Of a DNA stretch of 34,423 bases, positions 1-7,630 are shown piece by piece. Both the position numbers and the translations under genes were made by a program. The stretch spans positions 1-34,423 of the forward strand of contig MNEF01000125.1 of assembly GCA_001917535.1 (NCBI GenBank), in the 5' to 3' direction. This DNA comes from Candidatus Rokubacteria bacterium 13_1_40CM_69_27 (GTDB taxonomy: Bacteria; Methylomirabilota; Methylomirabilia; Rokubacteriales; CSP1-6). The notes under the pieces are model-generated. The model saw only the letters and a list, made by a program, of their open reading frames with translations, ran no database searches and was not told the DNA's origin. Position 1 is the stretch's first letter; the number at the start of each line of letters is the position of its first letter.

Positions 1-26
1 GCCAGGTCTCCATGGCGATCTGATCG

Positions 27-1052
27 GTGAGGATCACCTTCCTCTGCCCGCATCTCAGGATCGCGGGAGGCGTACGGGCGATCCTGACGTACGCGGACCG
101 GCTGGCGGGGCGGGGCCACGCGGTCGAGGTCAGCGTTCCCGCCAGGGGACGGCTCGCCGCCTGGCGGCGCTCGCTCATACGCCAGCGGCCTGACTGGATT
201 CCCGGGTTCCGCCCGCGCGTGAGCTGGGTGGCGCGCTGGGCCGCCGATCGCCTGCCCGACGCCGACGCGCTGGTGGCCACCGCCTGGCAGTCGGCACCGG
301 TGGTGGCGGCGGCACCGCCCCGTTGCGGCGCCAGGTTCTACTTCGTCCAGCACTACGAGAGCTTGTACCACGGCGAGCCCGCGGTGGTGGACGCCACCTA
401 TCGCCTGCCGCTCGCCAAGATCGTCATCTCCACCTGGCTCCGCGATGTCATGCGCGAGCGGTTCGACAGTGGCGCCGAGGTGCTGGTGACGCCGGTCGAT
501 CGATCACTGTTCCGTCGGGTCCCTGGCGACATCGACAGCCCGCGACCGCGCGTGCTGATGCTCCACCACGACTACGAATGGAAGGGCGTCGCCGGCGGGC
601 TGGAGGCGGTGGCCCGCGTGAAGCGCCGGATGCCGTCGCTCCGCCTGGTCGGGTTCGGCGTCAAGCCGCCGCGCGTGCCAGTCGGCTACGACGAGTTTCA
701 TGCCGACCCGCCCCAGGAGCGGCTGGCCGCGATCTACTCGAGCTGCGACATCTACCTCTGCCCCTCCTGGGACGAGGGCCTGGGGATGCCGTCGATGGAG
801 GCCATGGCCTGCGGCGCCGCACTCGTGACCTATGACAACGGCGGCTGCCGGGACTACGCCCGCGACGGTGAGACCGCGCTGGTGGCGCGGCGGCGGGACG
901 TGGGGGACCTCGCGGCGAAGCTCGAGCGCCTCGCCACCGACGCCGCGCTGCGGGAGAAGATCGCGGCCGCGGGTCAGCGGCTGGTGACGGCTGCGTTCGA
1001 CTGGGACGCCGCCGTCCAGCGTATGGAGGCGCTGTTCGCGTCGGCGCGCTGA
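27..1052 (+). CDS. Family 4 glycosyltransferase
   Basis: GT-B fold, retaining glycosyltransferase of the GT4 type, 341 aa. It probably transfers a sugar from a nucleotide-sugar to a cell-surface or exported glycan; the acceptor cannot be told. The N-terminal domain opens with MRITFLCPHLRIAGGV, where the GG loop is typical of the donor/acceptor cleft. The C-terminal domain carries the E-x7-E motif at E250 and E258 (DEGLGMPSMEAMACG), which contacts the nucleotide-sugar in this family. No signal peptide or membrane segment is seen, so it is probably cytosolic. The start is GTG inside GTGA; in frame 1 the preceding reading frame stops at bases 28-30 and in frame 3 at 21-23, so it probably follows an upstream gene that lies outside the window, with translational coupling. 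Family call is firm, substrate unknown. Confidence 0.85.
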   Translation: MRITFLCPHLRIAGGVRAILTYADRLAGRGHAVEVSVPARGRLAAWRRSLIRQRPDWIPGFRPRVSWVARWAADRLPDADALVATAWQSAPVVAAAPPRCGARFYFVQHYESLYHGEPAVVDATYRLPLAKIVISTWLRDVMRERFDSGAEVLVTPVDRSLFRRVPGDIDSPRPRVLMLHHDYEWKGVAGGLEAVARVKRRMPSLRLVGFGVKPPRVPVGYDEFHADPPQERLAAIYSSCDIYLCPSWDEGLGMPSMEAMACGAALVTYDNGGCRDYARDGETALVARRRDVGDLAAKLERLATDAALREKIAAAGQRLVTAAFDWDAAVQRMEALFASAR

Positions 1053-1120
1053 CCAGCGAACGTGACCCCCGGGGATTCTGTGGTATGGTCGGGCACCATC
1101 GACGGAGGGGGAAAGCGTTC

Positions 1121-2296
1121 ATGAGATTCGGGCAGAGGCTCCTCTGGGTTCTCGTAGGCTGCATTGCCGCCACGCTCTCGGCATCCGACCTGGCCGCGCA
1201 GTCGACGCCGGTGAAGATCGGGCTGGCGGCGGCGATGTCGGGAGGCTCGGCAGCGTCGGGGGAGGCGATCCGCCGCGGGCTCCTCATCGCCATCGACGAG
1301 GTCAACGCCAAGGGCGGCGTCCTCGGCGGGCGGAAGCTCGAGCTGGTGGTGCGCGACGACGAGGGCAACCCCACCAAGGGGGTCACCATCGCGCGCGAGC
1401 TGGTCGAGCGCGAGCGGGTGGCCGCGGTCTTCGGCGGGCTGCACTCCACCGTGGCGTTGGCCCAGGTCCCCGTCTGGCACGAGCTCAAGACGCCCTACGT
1501 GGGCGCGTGGGCGGCGGCGACGAACATCACCCGCAATGGCCACGCCCCCAACTACGTCTTCCGCGTGTCGGGCAACGACGATTACGTCGACAAGTTCCTC
1601 GTCGGCTACGCCACCGAGCGCCTCCGGAAGGCCAAGCCGGCGCTCCTCCTGGAGAACACGCCCTGGGGCCAGTCCAACGAGGCCGGGCTCACCAAATGGT
1701 TCGCCGACAGGGGCCTCAAGACCGTGGGTGTGGAGAAGTTCAACTGGAACGATCCGGACATGAGCCCGCAGCTCCTGCGCCTGCGCCAGCAGGGCGCCGA
1801 TCTGGTCGTGCTCGTGGCCAACGCCCCGGAGGGCGCCCAGGTGGTGAAGTCGAAAGCCAAGACGGGCTGGGAGGTGCCGGTCCTCTCCCACTGGGGCATC
1901 TCGGGCGGGCGCTTCCCGGAGCTGGCCGGCGAGCTGTCGGACGGCGTCGTCTTCTTCCAGACCTACTCGTTCTTCGGGTCCCAGAATGAGCGCGGCCAGT
2001 ACGTGCTCCGGGTGCTGCGCGAGAAGTTCAACGTCAAGGGCCCCGAAGAGGTGACGGCCCCGGTGGGTACCGCCAACGCTTACGACGGGATGCATCTGGT
2101 GGCGATGGCGATCGAGCAGGCGAAGGCGACGGATGGGCCCAAGGTGCGCGACGCGCTGGAGAATCTGCAGGGCGAGTACCGCGGCCTGATCAAGACCTAC
2201 CGCCGGCCGTTCACGTCGGAGCAGCACGACGCCCTCACCGACCAGGACTACCTCATGGTCGTCTGGAAAGGCGGCAAGATCGTGCCCGTGAAGTAG
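1121..2296 (+). CDS. Branched-chain amino-acid type ABC transporter substrate-binding protein (LivJ-like)
   Basis: Periplasmic binding protein of the Leu/Ile/Val-binding (type I) fold, 391 aa, capturing the ligand for the Liv permease genes that follow. The chosen ATG (1121) is preceded by a GGAGGGGG ribosome site and opens a clean signal peptide: RR near residue 6, a hydrophobic core, and cleavage near DLAAQ-STP. An in-frame ATG 12 codons earlier would give a basic, unlikely leader. The mature protein begins VKIGLAAAMSG, has NAKGGVLGGRKLELVVRDDE (typical of the family), and ends LMVVWKGGKIVPVK. A weak promoter (GTGACC, 16 bp, TATGGT ending at 1089) lies just upstream. Such proteins bind amino acids, amides, urea or aromatic acids; the ligand here is not determined. 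First gene of a liv-type operon. Confidence 0.9.
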   Translation: MRFGQRLLWVLVGCIAATLSASDLAAQSTPVKIGLAAAMSGGSAASGEAIRRGLLIAIDEVNAKGGVLGGRKLELVVRDDEGNPTKGVTIARELVERERVAAVFGGLHSTVALAQVPVWHELKTPYVGAWAAATNITRNGHAPNYVFRVSGNDDYVDKFLVGYATERLRKAKPALLLENTPWGQSNEAGLTKWFADRGLKTVGVEKFNWNDPDMSPQLLRLRQQGADLVVLVANAPEGAQVVKSKAKTGWEVPVLSHWGISGGRFPELAGELSDGVVFFQTYSFFGSQNERGQYVLRVLREKFNVKGPEEVTAPVGTANAYDGMHLVAMAIEQAKATDGPKVRDALENLQGEYRGLIKTYRRPFTSEQHDALTDQDYLMVVWKGGKIVPVK

Positions 2297-2308
2297 CCCC
2301 GGGCGATC

Positions 2309-3178
2309 GTGGGGATTCAGCTCCTCGTCACCGGTCTGGCCCTCGGCAGCATGTACGGTCTGGTGGCGCTCGGGTATCACATCACCTGGGCCACCAGCCG
2401 GACGATGAACTTCTCGCAGGGCCAGGCGGTGATGGCGGGCGCGGTCGTCGCCTACGGGCTGCACGTCGCCCTGGGCTGGCCGTTTCTCCTGACGCTCCTG
2501 GGCACCCTCGTCGCCTCCGCGCTCTTCGGCGTCGTCATCGAGCGGCTGGCCGTGCGGCCGTTCTTCCGCTCCGCGTCGCTGGCCTGGCTCCTGGCCACCA
2601 TCGCCTGCGGGACCATCGCCGAGAACGTGGCGATGCTCACCTTCGGAAAGGACGCGCGCGCCTTTCCCTCGGCGCTCGCCACCCGGCCCGTGCTCATCGC
2701 CGGCGCCGGCGTCTATCCCCAGGAGCTGCTGGTGCCGGTGGTGGGGCTCGCGCTGATGGGCGGCGTGCAGTTCTTCTACCACCGGACCTTCTACGGCAAA
2801 CAGCTCAAGGCCGTCGCCTACAACCCCGAGGCGGCGGGGCTCATGGGCATCCACATTCCGCGCGCCGTCATGACCGCCTATGCGCTCTCGGCGGCCCTGG
2901 CAGGGGCGGCCGGCCTGTTGCTGGCGCCGCTCCTCAATGTGGCGCCCACCATGGGGACGATCATCGGACTCAAGGCGTTCGCCGTCGCCATCATCGGCGG
3001 TCTCGACTCCGCGGGCGGAATTTTGATCGCCGGCTTCCTCTACGGGCTGATCGAGTCCTTCGTCGCCGGCTACGTGTCGACGGGCGCCCGCGAGATCGTC
3101 GGCTTCGCCGTGGTCATCGCCATGCTGGTCGTGCGTCCGTGGGGCCTCGGCGGCGCGCGGCCGACCCGCCGCGTGTGA
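2309..3178 (+). CDS. livH: Branched-chain amino-acid type ABC transporter permease LivH
   Basis: Inner-membrane permease of the LivH family, 289 aa, usual length for the family. It opens with MGIQLLVTGLALGSMYGLVALG, a hallmark of LivH proteins, followed by the conserved MNFSQGQ segment near residue 32 and several hydrophobic helices. The cytoplasmic coupling loop is in the YNPEAAGLMGI region (about residues 170-185), and the conserved GGLDSAGG segment lies near residue 230. It forms the transmembrane heterodimer with the LivM part of the next gene. The GTG start is 12 bp after the stop of the binding protein. The end overlaps the next gene by GTGA (3175-3178), implying translational coupling. 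Confidence high on family. Confidence 0.92.
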   Translation: MGIQLLVTGLALGSMYGLVALGYHITWATSRTMNFSQGQAVMAGAVVAYGLHVALGWPFLLTLLGTLVASALFGVVIERLAVRPFFRSASLAWLLATIACGTIAENVAMLTFGKDARAFPSALATRPVLIAGAGVYPQELLVPVVGLALMGGVQFFYHRTFYGKQLKAVAYNPEAAGLMGIHIPRAVMTAYALSAALAGAAGLLLAPLLNVAPTMGTIIGLKAFAVAIIGGLDSAGGILIAGFLYGLIESFVAGYVSTGAREIVGFAVVIAMLVVRPWGLGGARPTRRV

Positions 3179-4947
3179 CCGCGCGCCTGCTGTGGGCCGT
3201 CGCCGCCGCCGTCGCGGCCAGCGTGCCGCTGGTGACGGCCAACACTTACTACCTGTACCTGGGGATGACTGTCGGCATCATGGTCGTCATCACCAGCGGC
3301 TTCAACGTGCTGGCCGGACTGTCCGGGCAGGTGTCGCTGGGTCACGCCGGGCTCTATGCCATCGGCGCCTACGCCGCCGCGATCCTCGCCACGCGCTGGC
3401 ACCTCGCGCTGGCGGCGGCGCTGCCGCTCAGCATCGCGCTGACGGCGGCGATCGGCGCGCTGCTGGCGCTGGCGGCGCTCCGCGTCTCCGGCCCTTACCT
3501 GGCCATGGTGACCATCGCGTTCGGCATCATCGTCGAGCACGCGCTGATCGAGTGGGTCGGGCTCACGGGCGGCCCCGGGGGCATCTTCAACATCCCCAAG
3601 CCGACGCTGGCCGGCGTCGCCCTGCCGCTCCCCCGCTACTACTTCGTGGTGGCCGCGGCCGCGGCACTGGCGCTCTGGATGACGCATAACTTGATGTCTT
3701 CGGCGTGGGGGCGGGCCTTCATCGCGGTGAAGGGGAGCGAGATCGCCGCCGAGTCGCTGGGCCTGGGGACCTACGGGCTCCGGACCGCGGCCTTTACCAT
3801 CTCGGCGGCCTTCGCCGGCGCCGGCGGCTGTCTCTTCTCGTTCCTCAACGGCTACGTCAGCCCCGACAGCTTCACGCTGCAAACCTCGATCCTGTTCCTG
3901 CTGATCGTGCTCTTCGGCGGCCTCGGCATCCTCGCTGGTCCGCTGGTGGGGGCGCTGGTGCTGGTGCTGCTGCCGGAGCTGCTGCGCGAATTTCTGGACT
4001 ACCGCCTGATCTTCTATGGCGGCCTGCTGCTAGGCTCCATCTATTTTCTGCCCCGCGGCGCCGTCGGCGCCGTTCAGGATCTCTGGCGACACCCGCCCCG
4101 CGCCGCCGCCGCGCCGTCGGCGGGGGTCCCGAGCGCTTGGGCGCCGGCCGGCGCTCCCGCGGGCTTCGCGTCTCGTCCGGCCCCGGGGCCGGGCCGGCCG
4201 CTGCTCGTCGTGGAGGACCTCTGGGTGGCCTTCGGCGGCATCCAGGCGGTGGCCGACGTCGATCTGACAGTGGCGGCAGGAACCGTCCACTCGCTGATCG
4301 GACCCAACGGGGCGGGCAAGACGACGCTCGTGAATCTCGTCACCGGCTTCTCCCGTCCCGACCGCGGGCGCATCACCTTCGACGGTGTGTCGATCATCGG
4401 CCTGGCGCCCGCGGTCATCGCGCGGCGCGGGCTGGCGCGCACGTTTCAGACGCCCCAGCTCTTCGAGGAGCTGACGGTCCTCGAGAACGTCATGGTCGGC
4501 GTGGCCGGCCACCGCCTCGGATCGCTCGCCGCGGCCCTGACCGGCAGGGGCCGTGCCGAAGCCGCCGCCCTGCATCGAGAAGCCACGGCGCTTCTGCAGA
4601 CCGCGGGCCTCGGCGACTGGGCTGACGTTCCCGCCGGCGCGCTGCCGTTCGGGCTCAGGCGCCGGCTCGAGATCGGTCGCGCCCTCGGCGCCGGCGCGAC
4701 CATGCTGCTGCTCGACGAGCCGGCCGCCGGCCTGGTCCCCACCGAGATCGCCGAGCTGGACGCGTTGCTGGGCCGGCTGCGCGAGGCTGGCCTGACGATC
4801 CTGCTCATCGAGCATCACATCGAGCTGGTGATGGCCGTCTCCGATCGCGTGACCGTGCTCGACGAGGGGCGGGTGATCGCCGAGGGCCGGCCGGAGGTCG
4901 TCCAGCGCGATCCCGCCGTCGTCGAAGCCTATCTGGGCAGCGCATGA
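3175..4947 (+). CDS. Fused ABC transporter permease LivM and ATPase LivG
   Basis: A single 590-aa polypeptide joining the second permease subunit and the first ATPase of a branched-chain amino-acid type importer. Residues 1-305 are LivM: membrane helices with the typical GFNVLAGLSGQVSLGHAGLY at 42-61. Residues 306-342 are an Ala/Pro/Gly-rich linker. Residues 343-590 are LivG: Walker A GPNGAGKTT at 376-384, Q-loop TFQTPQLF at 423-430, Walker B LLLDEPAAG at 511-519, and the H-loop histidine near 547. The signature segment reads LPFGLRRRLEIG at 490-501; LivG proteins usually have Q after the G, here L494. The start is taken as the GTG at 3175 that overlaps the livH stop (GTGA), since an earlier GTG at 3139 would add a basic, unconserved leader. 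Fusion is read directly; function is from family. Confidence 0.9.
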   Translation: MTARLLWAVAAAVAASVPLVTANTYYLYLGMTVGIMVVITSGFNVLAGLSGQVSLGHAGLYAIGAYAAAILATRWHLALAAALPLSIALTAAIGALLALAALRVSGPYLAMVTIAFGIIVEHALIEWVGLTGGPGGIFNIPKPTLAGVALPLPRYYFVVAAAAALALWMTHNLMSSAWGRAFIAVKGSEIAAESLGLGTYGLRTAAFTISAAFAGAGGCLFSFLNGYVSPDSFTLQTSILFLLIVLFGGLGILAGPLVGALVLVLLPELLREFLDYRLIFYGGLLLGSIYFLPRGAVGAVQDLWRHPPRAAAAPSAGVPSAWAPAGAPAGFASRPAPGPGRPLLVVEDLWVAFGGIQAVADVDLTVAAGTVHSLIGPNGAGKTTLVNLVTGFSRPDRGRITFDGVSIIGLAPAVIARRGLARTFQTPQLFEELTVLENVMVGVAGHRLGSLAAALTGRGRAEAAALHREATALLQTAGLGDWADVPAGALPFGLRRRLEIGRALGAGATMLLLDEPAAGLVPTEIAELDALLGRLREAGLTILLIEHHIELVMAVSDRVTVLDEGRVIAEGRPEVVQRDPAVVEAYLGSA

Positions 4948-5000
4948 GCCATCTTGGGGGTGCCCAAAGGCGGGATGCCGCCTGGTGCGCGCGGTTATGA
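4944..5000 (+). CDS. 18-codon bridging mini-ORF between livMG and livF
   Basis: An ATG at 4944 overlaps the livMG stop as ATGA, runs 18 codons (MSHLGGAQRRDAAWCARL) and stops at 4998-5000, where its TGA again overlaps the livF start as ATGA. No product function is recognised. The double overlap suggests it hands terminating ribosomes on to livF, whose start has no good ribosome-binding site. The same stretch can form two small hairpins (TTGGG/CCCAA at 4954-4967 and AGGCGG/CCGCCT at 4968-4983). It could equally be chance; whether it is translated is not known. Confidence 0.35.
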   Translation: MSHLGGAQRRDAAWCARL

Positions 5001-5731
5001 GTTTGCTCGACGTCGGCGATCTCTGGGTTCGTCACGGACAGATCGAAGTCCTGCGCGGCGTCTCGCTTGCGGTCGGCGGCGAGGAGATCGTGGCGGTCAT
5101 CGGGCCGAACGGCGCGGGCAAGACGACCCTTCTCCGGACGCTTGCCGGCGTCCTCCGCCCAGCCCGGGGACGGATCACCTTCGCGGGCCGGGAAATGACG
5201 GGGCGGCCGTCCTGGGAGGTCGTGCGCGCGGGAGTGGCGCTGGTGCCGGAAGGGCGGGGCATCTTCGCCGATCAAACGGTCCGTGACAACCTGATGCTGG
5301 GGGCGCTGAGCCGGCGCAGCTTCGACGCGCTGGACGCGGTCCTCGAGCGGTTCCCGGCCCTCCGTGTCCGACTGGACACCGTCGCCGGCGCGCTGTCGGG
5401 TGGCCAGCAGCAGATGCTCGCGCTGGCGCGCGGCCTCATGGCACGACCGCGGCTGCTCCTTCTCGACGAGCCTTCGCTCGGCCTGGCCCCGAAGCTCGTC
5501 CGCGAGACGTTCGACGCCGTCCGCCGCATCCGTGAGCAGGGCGTGGCGGTGCTGCTCGTGGAGCAGATGGGCCTGCAGGCGCTGGAGATCGCGGATCGGG
5601 GTTACGTGCTGGAGCGGGGACGAATCGTGGCCGAGGGGCCTGCGCGCGATCTCGCGTCGGACCGGCGTGTGATCGCCGCATACCTCGGCGCGCCCCGGTC
5701 ACGCCCCCGCGACGGCGGGGGCTCGCCCTAG
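4997..5731 (+). CDS. livF: Branched-chain amino-acid type ABC transporter ATPase LivF
   Basis: Cytoplasmic ATPase subunit of 244 aa that pairs with the LivG half of the preceding fusion to power uptake. It has Walker A GPNGAGKTT at 36-44, the LivF-typical VPEGRGIFADQTVRDNL (about 85-101), signature LSGGQQQMLALARGL near 134-148, and Walker B LLLLDEPSLGLAP. The ATG at 4997 (MSLLDVGDLWV) is preferred to a GTG four codons earlier because it fits the family N-terminus and overlaps the upstream mini-ORF as ATGA. The end is convergent with the next gene: the tetramer CTAG at 5728-5731 supplies a TAG stop on both strands. A GC-rich hairpin lies in the last codons (5703-5722). It closes the transporter operon. 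Confidence 0.92.
   Translation: MSLLDVGDLWVRHGQIEVLRGVSLAVGGEEIVAVIGPNGAGKTTLLRTLAGVLRPARGRITFAGREMTGRPSWEVVRAGVALVPEGRGIFADQTVRDNLMLGALSRRSFDALDAVLERFPALRVRLDTVAGALSGGQQQMLALARGLMARPRLLLLDEPSLGLAPKLVRETFDAVRRIREQGVAVLLVEQMGLQALEIADRGYVLERGRIVAEGPARDLASDRRVIAAYLGAPRSRPRDGGGSP
5703..5722. terminator. Hairpin at the livF / coiled-coil gene convergence
   Basis: Perfect 8-bp inverted repeat GCCCCCGC / GCGGGGGC with a GACG loop, within the last codons of livF and just before the shared CTAG stop. It has no T-tract, so it is not a classical intrinsic terminator, but its place between convergent genes fits a bidirectional transcription or mRNA-end barrier. Confidence 0.35.
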
Positions 5732-5940
5732 CCGCCGGCCCCGGACTGCGACCCTTCGGACCGCCGCACGTCGAGCCGTGAGGTGAGCGAGTTGAGCTCG
5801 TTCTCGACCTCGCGCAGTCGCTCGGCGAGCCGGTCCCGCTCGTCGCGAAGCGTCCGAGCCAGCGTGACGACGGCCTCGATCAGGAGCCGTTCGCGCTCGT
5901 CCTGGCCGGGTATCTCGGCGCCAAGAGCAGGGTCACTCAT
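5728..5940 (-). CDS. Small coiled-coil protein of unknown function
   Basis: A 70-aa protein beginning MSDPALGAEIPG. From about residue 14 to 60 it is one charged amphipathic helix with heptad-like spacing (RLLIEAVVTLARTLRDERD, then RLAERLREVENELNSLTSRL), so it probably forms a dimeric coiled coil. No catalytic or metal motif and no signal peptide. The ATG at 5940 is chosen because a GGGGAGG ribosome site precedes it; an upstream start would add 15 residues with no site. It ends convergently against livF, sharing CTAG as stop on both strands. Not recognised as a named family; small proteins like this are often structural or adaptor proteins, which is speculation here. Confidence 0.6.
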   Translation of the reverse strand: MSDPALGAEIPGQDERERLLIEAVVTLARTLRDERDRLAERLREVENELNSLTSRLDVRRSEGSQSGAGG

Positions 5941-6092
5941 CGGCTTGCCTCCCCTTCGAGGTCCCACGCGCGCCAGGTGGAGCAAGAAGGGTGCCCATCG
6001 AGTAAAGTCCTTGCGTGACGCGGGCTTTTCGCTCGAGCGACGGGAGAACGTGTGCGTTCCGGTGACAGACCGAAGTCAGGAGTGTCGCCGCC

Positions 6093-6121
6093 AAGACACT
6101 CGGGGACGGCGGTGCTAGAAT
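6093..6121 (+). promoter_or_regulatory. Promoter of the FmdB-like gene; probably leaderless
   Basis: AAGACA (6093-6098), 17-bp spacer, TAGAAT (6116-6121). The -10 box ends 9 nt before the ATG at 6131 and there is no ribosome site in TTTCACAGTC, so transcription would begin within a few bases of the start codon, giving a leaderless mRNA. Confidence 0.5.
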
Positions 6122-6130
6122 TTCACAGTC

Positions 6131-6520
6131 ATGCCCATCTACGAGTACGAGTGTCACGACTGTCGTCGGGTGGTGAGCCTGCTCGTGCTCCGGCCCGGGA
6201 GCGGCCAGGCGCCGGCCTGCCCCCGCTGCGGGGGCTCCGCCCTGACCCGCGTGATGTCCCGGTTCGCCACGGTGAAGTCGGAGGAGGCGCGGCTCGAGGC
6301 CCTGGGCGATTCCGCGGCCCTTGGCGACATCGACGAGAACGACCCCGCCAGCGTCGCGCGCTTCATGAAGAAGATGGGCCGCGAGATGGGGGAGGATCTG
6401 GGCGACGACTTCGAGGACACCGTCGACGAGGCCCTGGCCGAATCGGGGGAGGGCGACGTCCCCGGCGAGGATGCGGGCACGCCTTCGGACTCGGGTCTGT
6501 CCAGCACCGCGGACCTGTGA
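6131..6520 (+). CDS. FmdB-family zinc-ribbon protein
   Basis: 129-aa protein of the FmdB family (putative regulatory zinc ribbon). The N-terminus MPIYEYECHDCRR is diagnostic, with a CxxC pair at C8/C11 and a second at C30/C33 (CPRCGG) forming the zinc ribbon. The rest (residues 45-129) is acidic and probably partly disordered: EENDP-like segments and DDFEDTVDEALAESGEG. The family was named from formamidase gene regulation, but its molecular role is generally unclear. The start is fixed by the MPIYEY motif. The stop codon (CCTGTGA) lies in the first unit of a repeated palindromic element that fills the gap to the next gene. No obvious functional tie to neighbours. Confidence 0.85.
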   Translation: MPIYEYECHDCRRVVSLLVLRPGSGQAPACPRCGGSALTRVMSRFATVKSEEARLEALGDSAALGDIDENDPASVARFMKKMGREMGEDLGDDFEDTVDEALAESGEGDVPGEDAGTPSDSGLSSTADL

Positions 6521-6650
6521 GGGGAGTGCGAGCCGCAGCACGTCGCGGGGCTGGGGCCCCGCCGTGCGAGGCGAGCCTGTGAGGGTCGTGCGAAGCCGCA
6601 GGGCGGCCGCGCTGCCGCAGGCCCGCGCGCCCGAGGCGATCCTGTGAAAG
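6514..6650. repeat. Tandem copies of the dispersed palindromic element (locus 1)
   Basis: Two imperfect units of 62 bp (6514-6575) and 65 bp (6576-6640) each begin CCTGTGA-GGG and contain GTGCGA(A)GCCGCAG, ending GAGGCGA; a third start, CCTGTGAAAG, follows at 6641. Unit 1 holds a 6-bp stem CGGGGC-TGGG-GCCCCG. The first CCTGTGA is the stop of the FmdB-like gene and the third supplies the GTG start of the next gene. Close matches occur at 13.8 kb (reverse orientation) and 24.8 kb. Over 52 aligned bases unit 1 and the copy at 24767-24818 agree at most positions by eye. Confidence 0.65.
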
Positions 6651-7630
6651 TCGTCGTCCACGACCGCCTCGATGCGGTCGGCGCCCCCGCCTGGACCAGG
6701 CTCCACGCCCAGACGCGGCTGCACTCGCCGTTTCTCACGTGGACCTGGCAGACCGAGTGGGCACGCGCGTTCGCCCAGGGCAGCCGCCTCGAGATCTGGC
6801 GCGTCGAGGACAATCAGGAGCTGGTGGCGGTGCTGCCGCTCTACGAGGCGGAGCCGGGCGTCTTCCGTCTGCTCGGAGGCGTCCACGTCTCCGACTACCT
6901 CGATCTCCTGGCACTGGCCGGGCGCGAGGAGGAGGCCTGGACCGCCCTGCTCGGCGCGCGGGCGGCGGCGACCGCGGTGTGGGACCTCCACGCCGTGCCC
7001 GCCGCGTCCCCCACGGTCTCCGCCGCGCCGGCACTCGCGCCCGCCTTCGGCCTCGGCGCCTCGGCGGCGGTCGAGGAGCGCTGCCCCGTGCTGGCGCTGC
7101 CGTCCTCCTGGGAGGCCTATCTCGAAGCGCTGTCCGGGAAGCAGCGCCACGAGCTGACCCGCAAGATCCGGCGGCTCGCGCGCGAGGTGCCTGACGCGCG
7201 CCCCTCATGCGCCGCCGCGCGCCCCGACATCCAGACGCGGGTCGGTGATTTCCTGGACCTGCACCGGCGGTCGCGCGCCGGCAAGGCGCGCTTCATGGAT
7301 GCCCGCATGGAGGCGTTCTTCCGCCGGGTGGCGGGGGCGCTGGCCGACCTCGGCATGATGCGCCTGTGGTTCCTCGACGCCTCCAGCGGGCCGCTGGCCA
7401 CGTTTCTCACCCTCGAGTGGGACGCGACCGTGGGCCTCTATAACTCCGGCTTCCATCCCGATCGGGCGTCGCTGGCGCCCGGCCTCGTGCTGCTGGGCCA
7501 CCTCATCCGCGACGCCATCGCGCGGGGCAAGCGCCGCTTCGATTTCCTTCGCGGTGAGGAGCGCTACAAGTACGAGTTCGGGCCGACCGCGGAGGCGGTC
7601 TTCCGGGTGACGATCGGACCGGCGCGATGA
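6644..7630 (+). CDS. FemAB/CelD-like GNAT-fold acyltransferase
   Basis: 328-aa protein with the layout of the GNAT-fold 'CelD/FemAB-like' acetyltransferases (Pfam Acetyltransf_6 type), which often occur in polysaccharide or cell-envelope clusters. Typical segments are SPFLTWTWQTEWARAF at about 28-43, the mid-region SGKQRHELTRKIRRL before residue 180, a second GNAT lobe with ATFLTLEWDATVGLYNSG, and the closing FDFLRGEERYKYEFGP, which is strongly characteristic. No signal peptide, so cytosolic. The GTG start lies at the edge of the repeat unit CCTGTGAAAG. It overlaps the following glycosyltransferase by ATGA (7627-7630), so the two are coupled and may modify the same envelope or exopolysaccharide precursor. 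Acyl donor and acceptor are unknown. Confidence 0.8.
   Translation: MKVVVHDRLDAVGAPAWTRLHAQTRLHSPFLTWTWQTEWARAFAQGSRLEIWRVEDNQELVAVLPLYEAEPGVFRLLGGVHVSDYLDLLALAGREEEAWTALLGARAAATAVWDLHAVPAASPTVSAAPALAPAFGLGASAAVEERCPVLALPSSWEAYLEALSGKQRHELTRKIRRLAREVPDARPSCAAARPDIQTRVGDFLDLHRRSRAGKARFMDARMEAFFRRVAGALADLGMMRLWFLDASSGPLATFLTLEWDATVGLYNSGFHPDRASLAPGLVLLGHLIRDAIARGKRRFDFLRGEERYKYEFGPTAEAVFRVTIGPAR

Noticed and set aside
1-26. End of an upstream gene
   Set aside because: Two frames stop here (TGA at 21-23 and 28-30) and 20-odd bases cannot decide which is coding, so no feature is listed.
974-2854. 626-codon open frame on the - strand
   Set aside because: Shadow of the binding-protein and livH genes; composition rich in His/Arg/Glu/Gly with no recognisable domain.
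5941-6130. Small RNA or extra gene in the gap between divergent coiled-coil and FmdB-like genes
   Set aside because: Only the FmdB-like promoter and the ribosome site of the coiled-coil gene can be supported; no terminator-like hairpin with T-tract was found.
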